Position numbers and translations under genes: made by a program
Source: Phymatolithon calcareum
Lineage: Eukaryota > Rhodophyta > Florideophyceae > Hapalidiales
DNA: 64,000 nucleotides
Assembly: GCA_977006965.1 (NCBI GenBank)
Contig: OZ345385.1
Coordinates: 806,001 to 870,000 of the forward strand
Direction of reading: 5' to 3'
Notes under the pieces: generated by a model
Database searches by the model: none
What the model saw: only the letters and a program-made list of their open reading frames with translations
Told to the model about the DNA's origin: nothing
In this document: positions 40,894 through 50,713 of the stretch, piece by piece
Numbering within the stretch: position 1 is the first letter of the stretch
Layout of the letters: every line of letters starts with the position of its first letter

Positions 40894-41617
40894 GATGCAG
40901 AACCTGTCTCCAGAATTTCGCGCCCGACTGGAAGGCAGTCCCACCGGCGAACTCGAGCGCCGTCACAGCGCGGGTGGCAGAAGCGTGCCGCGCACATCGT
41001 GATGGGGTGCTCTTCTCGCGCAGCGTGCGGTGTCCTCAGCGCTCGACTCTGCGTTCCGGCACGAGCTGGAGGGGATGTTAGTGCGGCGCGGTCAGCGCGC
41101 GGGGAGATCTTTGTATGCGCAGCGGAGTCGCAGCTAGATGATGTCGCCTGCCGGTGTTGAAATCGGCGGACACAGCGACACGTGGACGGACGCGACGTGG
41201 AGACCGCGGTGCGCGCCCTGCGCGAGGAGGTGAGCGAGCTGAAGCATGTGATCGATCGAGGCGTCGTTCGACATGCAACTGGACATACAAAGGGCGATCA
41301 GACAAGGGGTTGCAGCCGCGATGCACAGCGCGAACAGAAAGGGCGGCGACGCGCAGTGGGGCACGTCGGAGGTTACGGCCGATTCGGCTGCGAGTGAACG
41401 CAGTGTGGCGGGCGGTCCGCGCGGGGTGAGGGCGGTTGCTGGCGACGCTTGTTCTATATGTTTGGATCGGAGGATTGATGCGTTGCTCTATTCGTGCGGA
41501 CATATGTGCACTTGTGGGCAGTGCGGGAGGCAACTTATCGCGCGTGGGGAGACGTGTCCAGTGTGCAGGGTTGCCGGTGAGAGATGTGGTTGTGGCGTAT
41601 ATGGCGGCGTGACGTGA
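40894..41617 (+). pseudogene. RING-HC E3 ubiquitin ligase of plant type, frameshifted
   Basis: From ATG 40894: LSPEFRARLEGSPTGELERR. Further blocks lie in shifted frames: VSSALDSAFRHELEGMLVRR near 41030, LREEVSELKHVID near 41220, then DMQLDIQRAIRQGVAAAM near 41271. A C-terminal RING finger follows: CSICLDRRIDALLYSCGHMC, then CGQC and CPVC. The sequence of an FR..LE motif, a heptad helix, MQL..QR..RQ.V..A and a DALLY-CGHMC RING is that of a family of plant cytosolic RING-HC ligases. The eight metal ligands of the RING are all present. After CPVCRVA a one-base change shifts the tail; the alternative frame gives RDVVVAYMAA, which fits the family better. At least three shifts make this a pseudogene, unless they are sequencing errors. 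Confidence 0.78.
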
Positions 41618-41900
41618 GTAGAGGTGGTGCAGTTGGCGAAAGGTAGAATGTGGGTGGGTTTGTAGTATACAAAGGGCGTTTTTCTCTCACATGCCAACCT
41701 GGCACTATTCTGCGACAACTTGCGTAATTTTTCGAAGCAAATCCGCCCATTGCCCGTTACCCAGGCATCTAACAGGCTCCCTCTCTGCCATGTTTTGCAA
41801 CTTGTATTGCGCAGGGCTTTCTCGGCGTTTTTTCTGCCTGTCAACATGGTTCTGAGCTTTGTATCACTGATTTGGACGAGGCGATAAAAGCTCTCTCAAT
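41618..41900. other. Spacer where a kinase N-lobe would be expected
   Basis: No glycine-rich loop or VAIKK-like motif is seen in any frame on the plus strand. Confidence 0.5.
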
Positions 41901-41927
41901 TATCCTCACCTCTGCCAAGGTGAAATG

Positions 41928-42571
41928 CTGCTGCATTTTGATGATTCTTCGCGGTCTATCCACCTGTCACAAGACCTAGACCTTGCACCGAGATCTAAAG
42001 CCAAGCAACATCCTGGTAGGCGCGGATGGCCAACTAAAGCTTGCAGATTTCGGTCTGGCCCGCTTACGCGGTTCACCAAACACACGCCTAACCTACACCG
42101 TCGTCACCCGTTGGTACCGTCCACTAGACCGTCTCTTCGCTGCCAAGAAATGCGGTCCCGCCGTCGACATTTGGTCTGTGGGATGCTGCATTTTTGCTGA
42201 GCGTATGCTGCAGATGCCGTATCTCCCTGGAGACTCTGATGTGGATCAGTTGGCGAAAATCTTCCAGGCCCGCTCCGAAACGTATGACATTACCCGCGTA
42301 TGTTGAGTTTACGCCGACACCGGAGCCTGATCATCGCGTATTGTTCAGGGCCTCCACACCGGCGTCTCTGGATTTGCTCAACGAGCTGCTGAAACTTGAT
42401 CCCGGCGAACGCATTTCGGCTGAAGACGCGCTACAGCACGAGTACTTCACCAAGGAATTTCCGCCTGCTTATACGGCGAAGGAGCTAGTGCAAAAGATTA
42501 AGAGCGGAAAAACTGTGAAGAAAGAGACGAGTGAGGGGTTTTCTGCACCCATTTGTTGGAGTTGTATCTAA
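41928..42571 (+). pseudogene. CDK7: CDK7-like kinase, C-lobe only
   Basis: CDK7 is the catalytic subunit of the CDK-activating kinase and of TFIIH. Visible motifs: MILRGLSTCHK, then [11 protein letters not shown] (catalytic loop), LADFGLARL (DFG), [16 protein letters not shown] (activation segment; CDK7-specific [13 protein letters not shown]), DIWSVGC and [14 protein letters not shown] (CDK7-typical). After a frameshift at about 42290 it continues LPAYVEF, LLNELLKLDPGERIS, ALQHEYF. The ATP-binding N-lobe is missing, a TAG interrupts before LHRDL, and the APE motif is replaced (WYRPLDRLF). The C-lobe fold could not work alone, so this is a decayed, 5-prime-truncated copy. Confidence 0.88.
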
Positions 42572-42574
42572 CGT

Positions 42575-43554
42575 TTATGTAAAATATTCTTTCGCGTCGT
42601 CTGCAGGGTTGAAGTATCCGTTTGGCGAAAAGTCCATTAGTCCGTACGAGTAATTCTCTTTAGCGTTTCCATGTGCAGCGTCATTTGCCAGGGCATCTCG
42701 CCAGTGTCGCACATTCACGGAAAGGGATGATGCTTTTCTATGTTCCCAAATATTGCATTTTATGTACTGATTCTTTCCTAGAACGTGTGTTAAAGAGCTA
42801 GACTGCGGCAGTTCCACTAGCCCGTTCTCAATCGCTTACCTGCCTCAGTGACGATGCTTTGGAAACTCTCAGTAGACTCTTTTTCCACGGTTTCAATTCG
42901 ACTCTGCAGTCCTAGGATCCTCTGTGCGTCCTCACTGGCCTTCTCTTCCAACAGAGAAATTTTTCCTGCATCCTTTTCAGAATTTTCAAAGAGTCGCGCA
43001 ATTTCGTCATCTTTTGCCTTTAAAAGTGCAGTGGTTTCTTTGTCCTTTTTCTCCCACTGTGTTGCTATGTCAGAAAGGCATCTCAAATGCTTTGACATCT
43101 GAACAACGCTGGGTTCCCCAGTCGGAGAACTTCCTGCAGAGGGCGATGAAAAACTGAGAGAATTCTCTTCAAGAAGAATGGGAGATTCGCTCCAATGATC
43201 GTCCTCGCGCACTGAGAAGGAACGTAAAAACTCTGGAGAATCGAGTTTAGACACGCTTCGAGATGTTTCCGTGTTGCCTACCGCTTTGAAGTGCGGGTAC
43301 TTGTAGCCGTGCTTCGACGGCTCCCTGAAGTTGGAGACACGCACTCGTACACCGCCATTAAAAGGGGCAAAGGACTTGAGACGTGCAGTCCGGGGTTTTG
43401 TTTCCGGCCCAATCCAGAAGTCCAGTTCCTTCCTCTTCCATTGTTCGTGACATCTGGGACAGAGAACGCTGTTGCGAAAAATTAGGGTCAAATCCTTGTT
43501 TGCAGTATTGCGACTGCATTTGCTGCAGCTCGCCATGACGAGTTGCGTCTGCAT
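42575..43554 (-). CDS. Zinc-ribbon and coiled-coil protein of unknown function
   Basis: The main frame (43554-42817, 245 codons) starts MQTQLVMASCSKCSRN; an internal ATG 18 bp later is also possible. Two CxxC pairs (CSKC near residue 10, CPRC near residue 33) suggest a small zinc ribbon. A basic region, a Ser-rich linker and a C-terminal coiled coil follow (QWEKKDKETTALLKAKDDEI, LLEEKASEDAQRIL, ETVEKESTESF). A stop (42817-42819) lies 17-19 nt into a 23-nt GT...AG stretch; removing those 23 nt would join the frame to a further 79 codons (ELPQSSSLTHVLGKN...) ending at 42575. I cannot tell whether this is a tiny intron, a frameshift or two proteins. No family is recognised. Confidence 0.55.
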
Positions 43555-43879
43555 GGACTGGCTGAGTCCCTTCTTGTCGCGTGCGCAGTAACGGAATGGC
43601 AGCTATTGAAGCACATTTGAGCACAGCATTAATCTTGCTATAAATGTGCAGCGACAGAGACAGGAAGTGTTCTTTTGGTAACGGTAGTGTCAGTGGGCGA
43701 GACCTTTGCCTATTCAAATAATGTCTCATTTGAGCGTCAAGGACTGACAGTTTGTTCGACCGTTACATGTCGAACATACCGACACTCGGTCAACGTATCT
43801 CAGGTCAGTCCCACATCTTGGATCTAGTCGTTTCCACTGTAGGTGTACTAACAGTCAGTCAACATGACGACGATCGTAC
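43555..43879. other. Presumed promoter side of the zinc-ribbon gene; no other feature seen
   Basis: No coding frame of note. GTCGAACATACCGACACTCG and similar words do not form a clear repeat. Confidence 0.35.
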
Positions 43880-44075
43880 ACCTGAGCTCTCACCTCGAGA
43901 CAGTCTCGAAAGTTGAGTACGAGTGCAAGAGACTTACAAGTGCACTTGTCGGAAGAGAAATACGAATCAAGGAGGGCCTAATTGAACAGAGTACGATATC
44001 TTAGATAATTGTTCGAAAAGCGACCCTGTTACTCAAGGTGAGGCTTTGGGAGCTTTTAAAGTAAATCAACATACA
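43880..44075 (+). repeat. LINE 3-prime end fragment
   Basis: TTGAGTACGAGTGCAAGAG, the RLTSALVGREIRIKE-coding stretch, CCCTGTTACTCAAGGTGAGG and GGGAGCTTTTAAAGTAAATC match the end of the LINE copy at 13760-13930. It stops just before the first recognisable AP-3 beta sequence and may have replaced that gene's 5-prime part. Confidence 0.82.
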
Positions 44076-45238
44076 TCCCTCCGCCTTGTTTAGCCAACAA
44101 CGGTTATGTCTCACAATTTCCATAGCTGACAGAATGTGATGGCTATTCTGAACTGCTCTTTCAGAATCAATGGGTCTACAAGAACATTGTGGCCCTGCCC
44201 GAGAATCGTCCACAGGTAACCGATCTTGCAAACACGTTTCCACTTATCGCTCCACACGAGTAATAGGCAGTGATGTGGTTGCATTCGAAGAAGTATGTCC
44301 GGATTCTTTCGAACTCATTCATCCTCAGTATCGCCGCATCTGCAAAAGTCTGAAGAGTATCGATCCTTGGAGTCAAATTGCAGTAATGCAGATGCTGCTT
44401 CGTTACGCCCGCGTCAATTTTGCAGATCCCAACGCGGGAGATGTTGGAGCCAACGGATCTGCAGAAGCTGACGAAGCCAGTTCTTACAGCTCTAATTCCG
44501 CAGGAGCGAGGCGTAAGAGAAACATTGATCTCTCATTGCTACTGGACACCGTGCAGCCTCTTTTCTTCTCGCTAAACAGCAGCGTCGTGATGTCTGCTAT
44601 CGCCATATTTTTATCATTTTGGTAGTCTAGAAGAATTTTCGAGTCATGCGATCAAGCCTTTGATGCGCCAGAATTTCGGATGATGGAACTCGGGTCGTTG
44701 GTCTACGCCTTGCAGCTGCCGTTGCTGTCAGGCACCCCTATTCCTTTCTGCCGTATATCTCTGAGTTTTACGTTTCTCCCGAACACAGTTCTCCAGTGCG
44801 TGAATTACGCATGCAAGTCCTAAACACGATGTGCCAAATGGCCGGAGATCCTCGTGGATTAGGTTCCCGACCACAGGCACAACGAGAATTGTTGTTGGAG
44901 CTCCAAGAATACCTCTTTCGGCCCGAAAGAGGCCTAGCAGCCGCAAGAGCGATTGGCAGTCTAGCACCCGGAGTCCATTACTATCGTCAAGTTGTTATCT
45001 TCCGGCGTTTCGAGTGCTCAAGCCCAGCTGTGGTAACTGAATCTATTGAAATGTTGCGTGGACTTCTTCAACGAAATCCCGAAGCCCAGACCAAGGCTCT
45101 TCCACAGTTGATTGCCATGTTGCTAAAGGGCGAATCGGGCAATGGCAAAAGCGGAACTATCACGGAACCTGCGGCGCGGGAAAGCATTGTGTGGCTCATC
45201 TGTGAATTCTACAAATTCGTCCAATACGTGGCTCTAGA

Positions 45239-45682
45239 AGAAGAAGAAGTGGAGATTTTTATTATAGTGTTACCAACGCATCTGCAGACGCTTGGGGCAA
45301 CACTTCTGATGAGCCACGAGGACTCAAATCGGAGCCCAGAGGCTCCATTTCGCATAAAAACGGCATAGTCAGCAAAACCAGCAACCTACATCTGATCTCA
45401 AGGGAGAGATCTCGAGGGGGAAAATTATTTCACTTCAATGGCCGCGCAGAGCATCTTATCGCGTGAAAGTGCGTAAAGGGAAATTTTATGACAGTCCCAA
45501 GTCGTTGCGTGCGCCGAAGTGCCATGGGCAAGTTTACCGACTTCCCGGGTCCGCGTGCCGCGCCGATCTTCAGGACTTACTCTCGCTCGGCCTGCCCGCC
45601 GATCCGCGCGGGGAGGTTACTGACGTCCCCAGTCTTGCGTGCGCCGAAGCGCCATGGGCAAGTTTACCGACTTCCCGGGTCC
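45239..45682 (-). mobile_element. Non-LTR or SINE-like insertion (444 bp) inside AP-3 beta
   Basis: Exact 14-bp repeats TACGTGGCTCTAGA flank it (45225-45238 and 45683-45696). In its own sense (minus strand) it starts with a GC-rich part holding a roughly 130-bp direct repeat (GGACCCGGGAAGTCGG... twice). It continues through CCCCCTCGAG and CCCCAAGCGTCTGCAGATGC and ends in a CTTCTTCTTCT tail. The tail and the long, precise target duplication are signatures of target-primed reverse transcription. No ORF of its own was recognised, so it is either a non-autonomous element or a truncated LINE. Confidence 0.9.
45502..45682 (-). repeat. Two copies of a 130-bp-spaced GC-rich unit in the insertion
   Basis: TTGCGTGCGCCGAAGTGCC, then ATGGGCAAGTTTACCGAC and TTCCCGGGTCC, occur ending at 45553 and again ending at 45682 (offset 130 bp). 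Tandem 5-prime units of this kind act as promoters in some LINE families; here that is only an inference. Confidence 0.85.
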
Positions 45683-46325
45683 TACGTGGCTCTAGAGGCA
45701 TTGCGCATCTTGGCTAATGGTTTTCCGGGTGAGGCAGCCGTTGTGAAACTGCAAATTCTGAACCTCTCGGCGAAACTTCGTGCATGCCACTTGGCGCATG
45801 CCAGCGAGCAAACATCTGTGGAAAACGGATTTGTTAACACGAATATTCGTCAAAAGCTTGTCGAGTACGAGTGCCAGATACGATGCAAGTTACGATGTGC
45901 GTGACAAGGCCCGTGTTTTGCGGTCTTTGTTTTTATCCGAAACTGTTTCTCCGCTGCGACAGAAAGCATGTACGGCGCTTCTGTCGAAGAAGCCTGTCAA
46001 GCGTGTGTAAGTTGACTTTACGTCAAACGAATGGGCCTCCGATAAAGACTTGCCATCGAACCTCGTCCTTGCGTCAATGTCCCACATTCGGGGAGAGAGG
46101 CAACTGCCAGGAGAGCATCCGTTAAAGACGTGGGCTGTCGAAGACTCAGATGCCGCTTTGCGTGTCGATGCTGAAGGAGACAGTTCTGTGAGCTTTGAAA
46201 GAGAAAACACTGGAAGCAGCAGTGCATCCTTTGGACATATGTCGTCTTTGCCGGCGAATATTTCAGACAGCGTGTGGCAGGAATTTTGTCCGACTCAATT
46301 CAGAGAGATTCTGCTGGGCGCGTGA

Positions 46326-47186
46326 TTGGGTTTGGGTGGCCGACCAGTGCGGAGGCAACAATCCCGGGACCCGCGCCAAGAGCGAGGCGGCGAGAAGAAA
46401 TCATTGGGGAATGGGAAATGGAAAAAGATGGAAGATCAGTGAAGATACCTACAGTACGGAATCATCGAAGGGAAACAACCACACGATTGAGGTGCCTACA
46501 TTGCAAAGTTTTGTCAAATAAAATTGGGTTATTTTCGCATATTCACAGATGAGGCAGTCGATCAGACGCCGCTGATTTCCTCTACCGTCGTACAGTACTA
46601 CAGTATGACACCTCTATTGGTAAAACCCAGTCGCAACTCCGAAAGATCCTACTGTACAGTACTCTACAGTACCGCTTCCATTGCCGTCTGTGCTTCGAAC
46701 TCGCAACGACATCCCGCCGAGTCCCGTCCGCAAACTTTTCAAAGCCCCGGAACCTCTACGTCGTTTATCAGTGCACTTCGCGCGGCACGCGTTGCCCGAG
46801 ACCCACGAACTCAACATCCAGCACCCCGAAAGTGTCACCCTCCGTCGACCGATAAACGTTCAAGCACTGCACTCTGTACATGGTGCTGTGACCGGCACAG
46901 GCGTGGCTGGTGGCGCTGCTCTTATCGCCACGCTTTTTTCTCGCGGTGTCCTGCGTATCGGGACTGCTGCTGGTGTGCCATCTTCCTCGTTTCGTTGAAC
47001 TGTGCAACATCACCATCGCGTCCGTCCGTCCGTCCGTCCGTCCATCCGTCCGGCATGAGCAGTGTGTTGAGTCATAGCGTATCCACTGCGGTTCCGGTCG
47101 GTCGCATGTCATATTGGGATTGTAGGCCGTGCATTTCTTTTAGGGGTCTTGTGCACACGCTGTGCATGCCGTAATCTCTGTCTCTG
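46326..47186. other. No recognisable gene; (GTCC)n microsatellite
   Basis: A GTCC array lies at about 47019-47053. The plus-strand frame at 46681-46998 is coding-like (ALIATLFSRGVLRIGTAAGV) but not recognised. The frame at 46274-46552 may hold the very end of the AP-3 beta product. Confidence 0.45.
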
Positions 47187-48120
47187 TTGCCGTCGTTCGC
47201 ACCCAGTTCTCCTCGACAGTCATCGGCGCATTCGATTCGTTCCCAGGGCTTAGCAACGCACCTCGTTCGCGGCATTCAGCGGCTTTGCATTCTTCTACTT
47301 AGCCCAAACGGGCGGAAATCTTGTCTGGCCATGTACGTTGCATTCTCGTTTATTGTGGTGGAACCTGGGAATTATGGTGTTCCAGGTTCTGTTGGCCACT
47401 CCAATTTCGGTGCGTCGCTATATCGCAAGCGTCTCGGCTCATTGTTGACACCTGCCTTGCTCGCCGATCTTTCCCCCCGCAGCGGCAGTCCCTTCCTCAA
47501 TCAACTGCTCGCGCTGCAGCTCTTCTGGGATATCGCACGTTTGTCTCTCCCTGGCCGGTACGCAGTGTTTGCTGATCCAAGTGGCAACGCATGGAATGCG
47601 CTCTTCGACAGCTGCATGACCCCTATTGACGCGCTCACTGATGCCTGGCCGTCGGGAGAGTCGCCTCGTCCCGGTTACAAAGAGTCATGTCCGCCAATGG
47701 AGGCCGTGCGCGTGTGTTGGCGCCGAAAGCAGCAGACCCCTATTTCGGGAAAGGACGTGCCGTTGTGTGGGCATATAGCACTTTCTCGTCGACATTCAGG
47801 AACAGGACGACTACGGTTTCATCCAGCGTGTGTATGTCCTCGTCATCTGCTCGCCTCTCAAGGGCAAGGGGCTGGTCGATGAGGCAGGACGGAGAGGTAT
47901 TGTCGGTCTTGCTCCAGTCGTGGTCGATCATGGTGGGGAGGGTACGAACACCGGAATTGTGGAGCGGGTGATTAACTATCAGAACCAACACAATGCATAC
48001 GTTCCGCCGGATGGTGTTGCTAGCGCGGTAAGCCATGCCATCAACCTCGCGCTGTTTATATAGGTGGACGCATTCCGACTGCATTTGGAAGGATACCTTG
48101 CCGGAGCGGAAACTAGATAG
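47187..48120 (+). pseudogene. Unrecognised coding-like sequence in three frames
   Basis: Coherent protein-like blocks occur in order but in changing frames. First, GVPGSVGHSNFGASLYRKRL, LLTPALLADLSPRSGSPF and LALQLFWDIARLSLPGRYAV (47373-47580). Next, ARVLAPKAADPYFGKGRAVV and WAYSTFS (47708-47790). Last, YVLVICSPLKGKGLVDEA, GIVGLAPVVVDHGGEGTN, ERVINYQNQHNAYVPPDG and SAVSHAINLA (47830-48060). This looks like one decayed gene of at least 300 codons. I could not match it to a family. The GLAPVVVDHGGEG...NAYVPPDGVASA pattern faintly recalls the donor-binding half of glycosyltransferases; this is a weak suggestion only. Confidence 0.45.
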
Positions 48121-48419
48121 AGCACTGAAGGCATGCATGTTTGGATGCGGATGGGATGCGAGTCTGGATGGACGGTAGTGTGTTTCAGGTAATGTGTAGT
48201 GTACTCAGTGATGTCGCTCTTCTGTAGATAGAGGACCTGTGAAGGACGAAATCAGAACTGAATGCTCAATCAAGATACCTGTTGCGTAACGAAATTTGCA
48301 AATGAAATAACAAGCTAGAACCGAATGCTATCATGAACGTCGTTCGTTGGCATCCATACTGTGCTGTTGTACTGAAATGGGTCCAGATGCCGCTCCTTGA
48401 GTTGCACTACCTGCTCATT

Positions 48420-49213
48420 CATCAGCCGTGCCACTTCGCGAAGGATGCGCCGGCGGTATCATGCGTGCGTGCGTGCGTGTAGTAGACGCAGTCCACAATA
48501 CGATTCTCCAAAAAGTCCCTCAATGAGTTACCATCGCCGTCAAACGCATAAATGGGTACCACGCTCTGCAGTTTCATGCGCACGTCCAGCTGCATTAGAC
48601 TTTATTGCCGTTGCACTCACTACAAGCATTTCTGCGAGAAAAATTAACATCCGGGAATATCTCGCCCATAATTTCTTCGCCGCCCTGCAGAAGTTGGCGC
48701 ACATTTTCGGACAGGATCTCCTTGCCGGCGCCGATGCTGTGCACGAAGCATAGTAAACGATCAAAGTTGAGATATGCCTCGACGGGAGTGTGCGGGATTA
48801 CTGACAGTCTCTGCGCCTCATGGATCGAAGCATCGGCCGCGGCCACCGATTTTGCAGATGTGATCTTGTTGTGTGCACCATAAAGCGAGGAGACCCACCA
48901 GTAAAGCTCTACATCGGTGCGTGCGCGAAGTGGGTGCGTTCGACCGGCGGTATAGACAATTTCGAACTCGCCCACCCTTTTCGCGGTGCCGAGCACACGC
49001 AGCCTATAGCGGAGCAGCAGATTAGTTGCGACTATCCGTCTTGGGCAGGATATGGAAGTAGGGCAGAGCAGAGCCGCTAAGGGAGCAGTAGTGCGGGTGC
49101 AAACGAGCCACGCTCCAGGGCACCGGCGGCGTCTGGGACGGCGAGCGATTCAGTCGCATGTCGACCAAGTCGCATCCAGTCACTGTCGGCCAGCGCAGTA
49201 TCGCTTCCATCAC
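48420..49213 (-). pseudogene. Unrecognised coding-like sequence, minus strand
   Basis: Blocks: MMEAILRWPTVTGCDLVDMR (49213), then ATNLLLRYRLRVLGTAKRVG, EFEIVYTAGRTHPLRA, DVELYWWVSSLYGAHNKI, PVEAYLNFDRLLCFVHSIGA and ILSENVRQLLQGGEE (to 48595). After a shift, RMKLQSVVPIYAFDGDGNSL and RDFLENRIVDCVYYT follow (to about 48470). It reads like a single conserved protein with one or two shifts. I do not recognise it. It lies tail to tail with the previous gene. A GCGT microsatellite lies near 48463-48480. Confidence 0.45.
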
Positions 49214-50199
49214 ACTCCATCGAGCCGAATGCGGCTACGACGACGATGGTGCCCGTGTATCATAGTGGACAATGTTGTCCACTGAACGGGAATAATGTAT
49301 CATAGGGTGTGGGAAAAATCGTCTTCCACAAATTTATATGAAACAAAAATTTAGGGGACTCACATTGGTCTAATGGGACAAGTGGTTCTTTACTGCACGA
49401 AAAAATCTGAGATGACGAGATCAAAAAGTAGATATACTTTTTGAGATATATCTCATAAGAGCCATGATGGCTACTGTAAAGTTTATAATTCCCCTGGCCG
49501 TACAGTACTATTGCCAACAGTGTCCGGCGATTGCGCATCAAACTGCACCTCCATGTTCGCATGCATCGGATAGCTCTTTCGTAGATTTAAGATCCTCTGC
49601 GAAGGCAACTCAGTATCAGGATTCCTTGTTCACATCGTTATGGCGTACGTGATTGCGCGGGACTGACTGTCAGCTCACCGGACGGTCGGCGAAGAGTGCC
49701 TTTCTCTCCGTCGAAAACCTTCCACTCCGGTGCGATACAGCAGCATCCGCAGGCCCAACGTGCAACCATCTCTGCACATTCTTCCCGCGGCGCCCGGGCG
49801 CCGATATTGTAGTGTGCGAAGCGAGCCGCACAAGCACATCTGCACCAACGAGTGTCATTATGGGGACTCACGGCCCGTTCCGGTCCTCCGCGACGTTTCC
49901 TTCCCATAGCCCACTGACGAGATAGCACAAGTTGTCTACAAGGATCTCCATGCATTGCTCGACTCAATGTCGGAGATGGAAAGCGCCGAATGTCGAACAA
50001 AGTTGCTCGACTACACCGTGCGCGCACGTCATCGTGTCGCCATTGACCCTCGAACCTACCAATTTGAAGTTGATGCATCTGCTTGAACATACACAACGCT
50101 ACATTAGCGATGATCCATGAAATTTATTTCTAGCTCTTGCGAGCTACCAGATAACCATTGTTAACGCCATTGCGGCCGATTAAAGACCTAATTCTACAT
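49214..50199 (+). other. Mostly unrecognised; possible C-terminus of an unknown plus-strand gene
   Basis: Near 49920-50090 the plus strand reads DEIAQVVYKDLHALLDSMSE, CRTKLLDYTVRARHRVAI and DPRTYQFEVDASA, followed by a stop. It is helical, charged and coding-like but not recognised. Upstream frames (49653-49925) may belong to it. Confidence 0.35.
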
Positions 50200-50700
50200 T
50201 CGTCAGTATCTGATAATTCGAAAGGCAATCTCGAATCACTGGTTTCAACTGGGGTTTCAAAAAGGAAAAAGTACAGAGCTGGCAATCATACGGGCATCAG
50301 AGCTACTGAACGCCCAGCAGCGATGAATAGCAGTTCTGCACCTAAAGGCAGCCTACGACGCAGTACCGAGGAAGCACCTTTGAATAGAATGAGAAAAATG
50401 CTGCACCCCGATGCGTGTGCTATGGCCGAGGCAAGAAGGGCTGCTCTACAGGTACGTCTTCGGCAAATATGCAGAGCACTGGAGAAAGCGGATGCGGGTG
50501 ATCTGTTGCCTTGCCAGTTCTGAAATGAGGAGAGCACACCAGGCGGAAAGGTTCGCTCTGAGCCTACTAAAACGGAGAAAGTACCTGGAGCAAGCAGAAG
50601 AATACCACGGGAGACAAGAAGATCTGGCAGAAGCAGTGAATGATATTGAGCATCTCAAACGAGAGGAGCATCTGCACAAAGCGTTGCAACAGGGGACTTT
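50200..50700 (+). pseudogene. LINE fragment with internal deletion
   Basis: GFQKGKSTELAIIRASELL, then VLHLKAAYDAVPRKHL (50240-50385) is the reverse transcriptase region around the first catalytic aspartate. The sequence then jumps directly to the C-terminal part, YVFGKYAEHWRKRMRV, HQAERFALSLLKRRKYLE and DIEHLKREEHL (50450-50680). The FADD box and thumb are gone. It is a third, more diverged copy of the C-terminal segment seen at 8718 and 13118. Confidence 0.82.
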
Positions 50701-50713
50701 CCCCTGTTGCAAC
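50683..50713. repeat. Perfect 14-bp hairpin at the start of the long inverted repeat
   Basis: GTTGCAACAGGGGA, CTT, TCCCCTGTTGCAAC. It lies exactly where the LINE fragment gives way to the inverted-repeat unit. Confidence 0.9.

Larger units (their letters stand above)
44200..46325 (+). pseudogene. AP3B: AP-3 complex beta subunit, truncated and interrupted
   Basis: AP-3 beta is the large adaptor subunit that sorts cargo from endosomes to vacuole or lysosome. Blocks in order: VIGSDVVAFEEVCPDSFELI, HPQYRRICKSL, VMQMLLRYARVNF, then, in another frame, FLPYISEFYVSPEHSSPVRE, LRMQVLNTM, ESIVWLICEFYKFVQYVALE. A 444-bp insertion follows, after which the frame resumes exactly: ALRILANGFPG, VVKLQILNLSAKL. 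A shifted frame gives YDASYDVRDKARVLRSLF; a TAA (46008-46010) precedes the C-terminal SNLVLASMSHIRGERQLPG. The family's first 150 or so residues are missing; the LINE fragment ending at 44075 abuts the gap. Frameshifts lie near 44240, 44700 and 45875. Confidence 0.9.

Noticed and set aside
47830-48063. Calling the GLAPVVVDHGGEG block a glycosyltransferase
   Set aside because: Only a faint similarity to the donor-site pattern. The catalytic EX7E-type spacing could not be confirmed and the upstream blocks do not fit any family I know.
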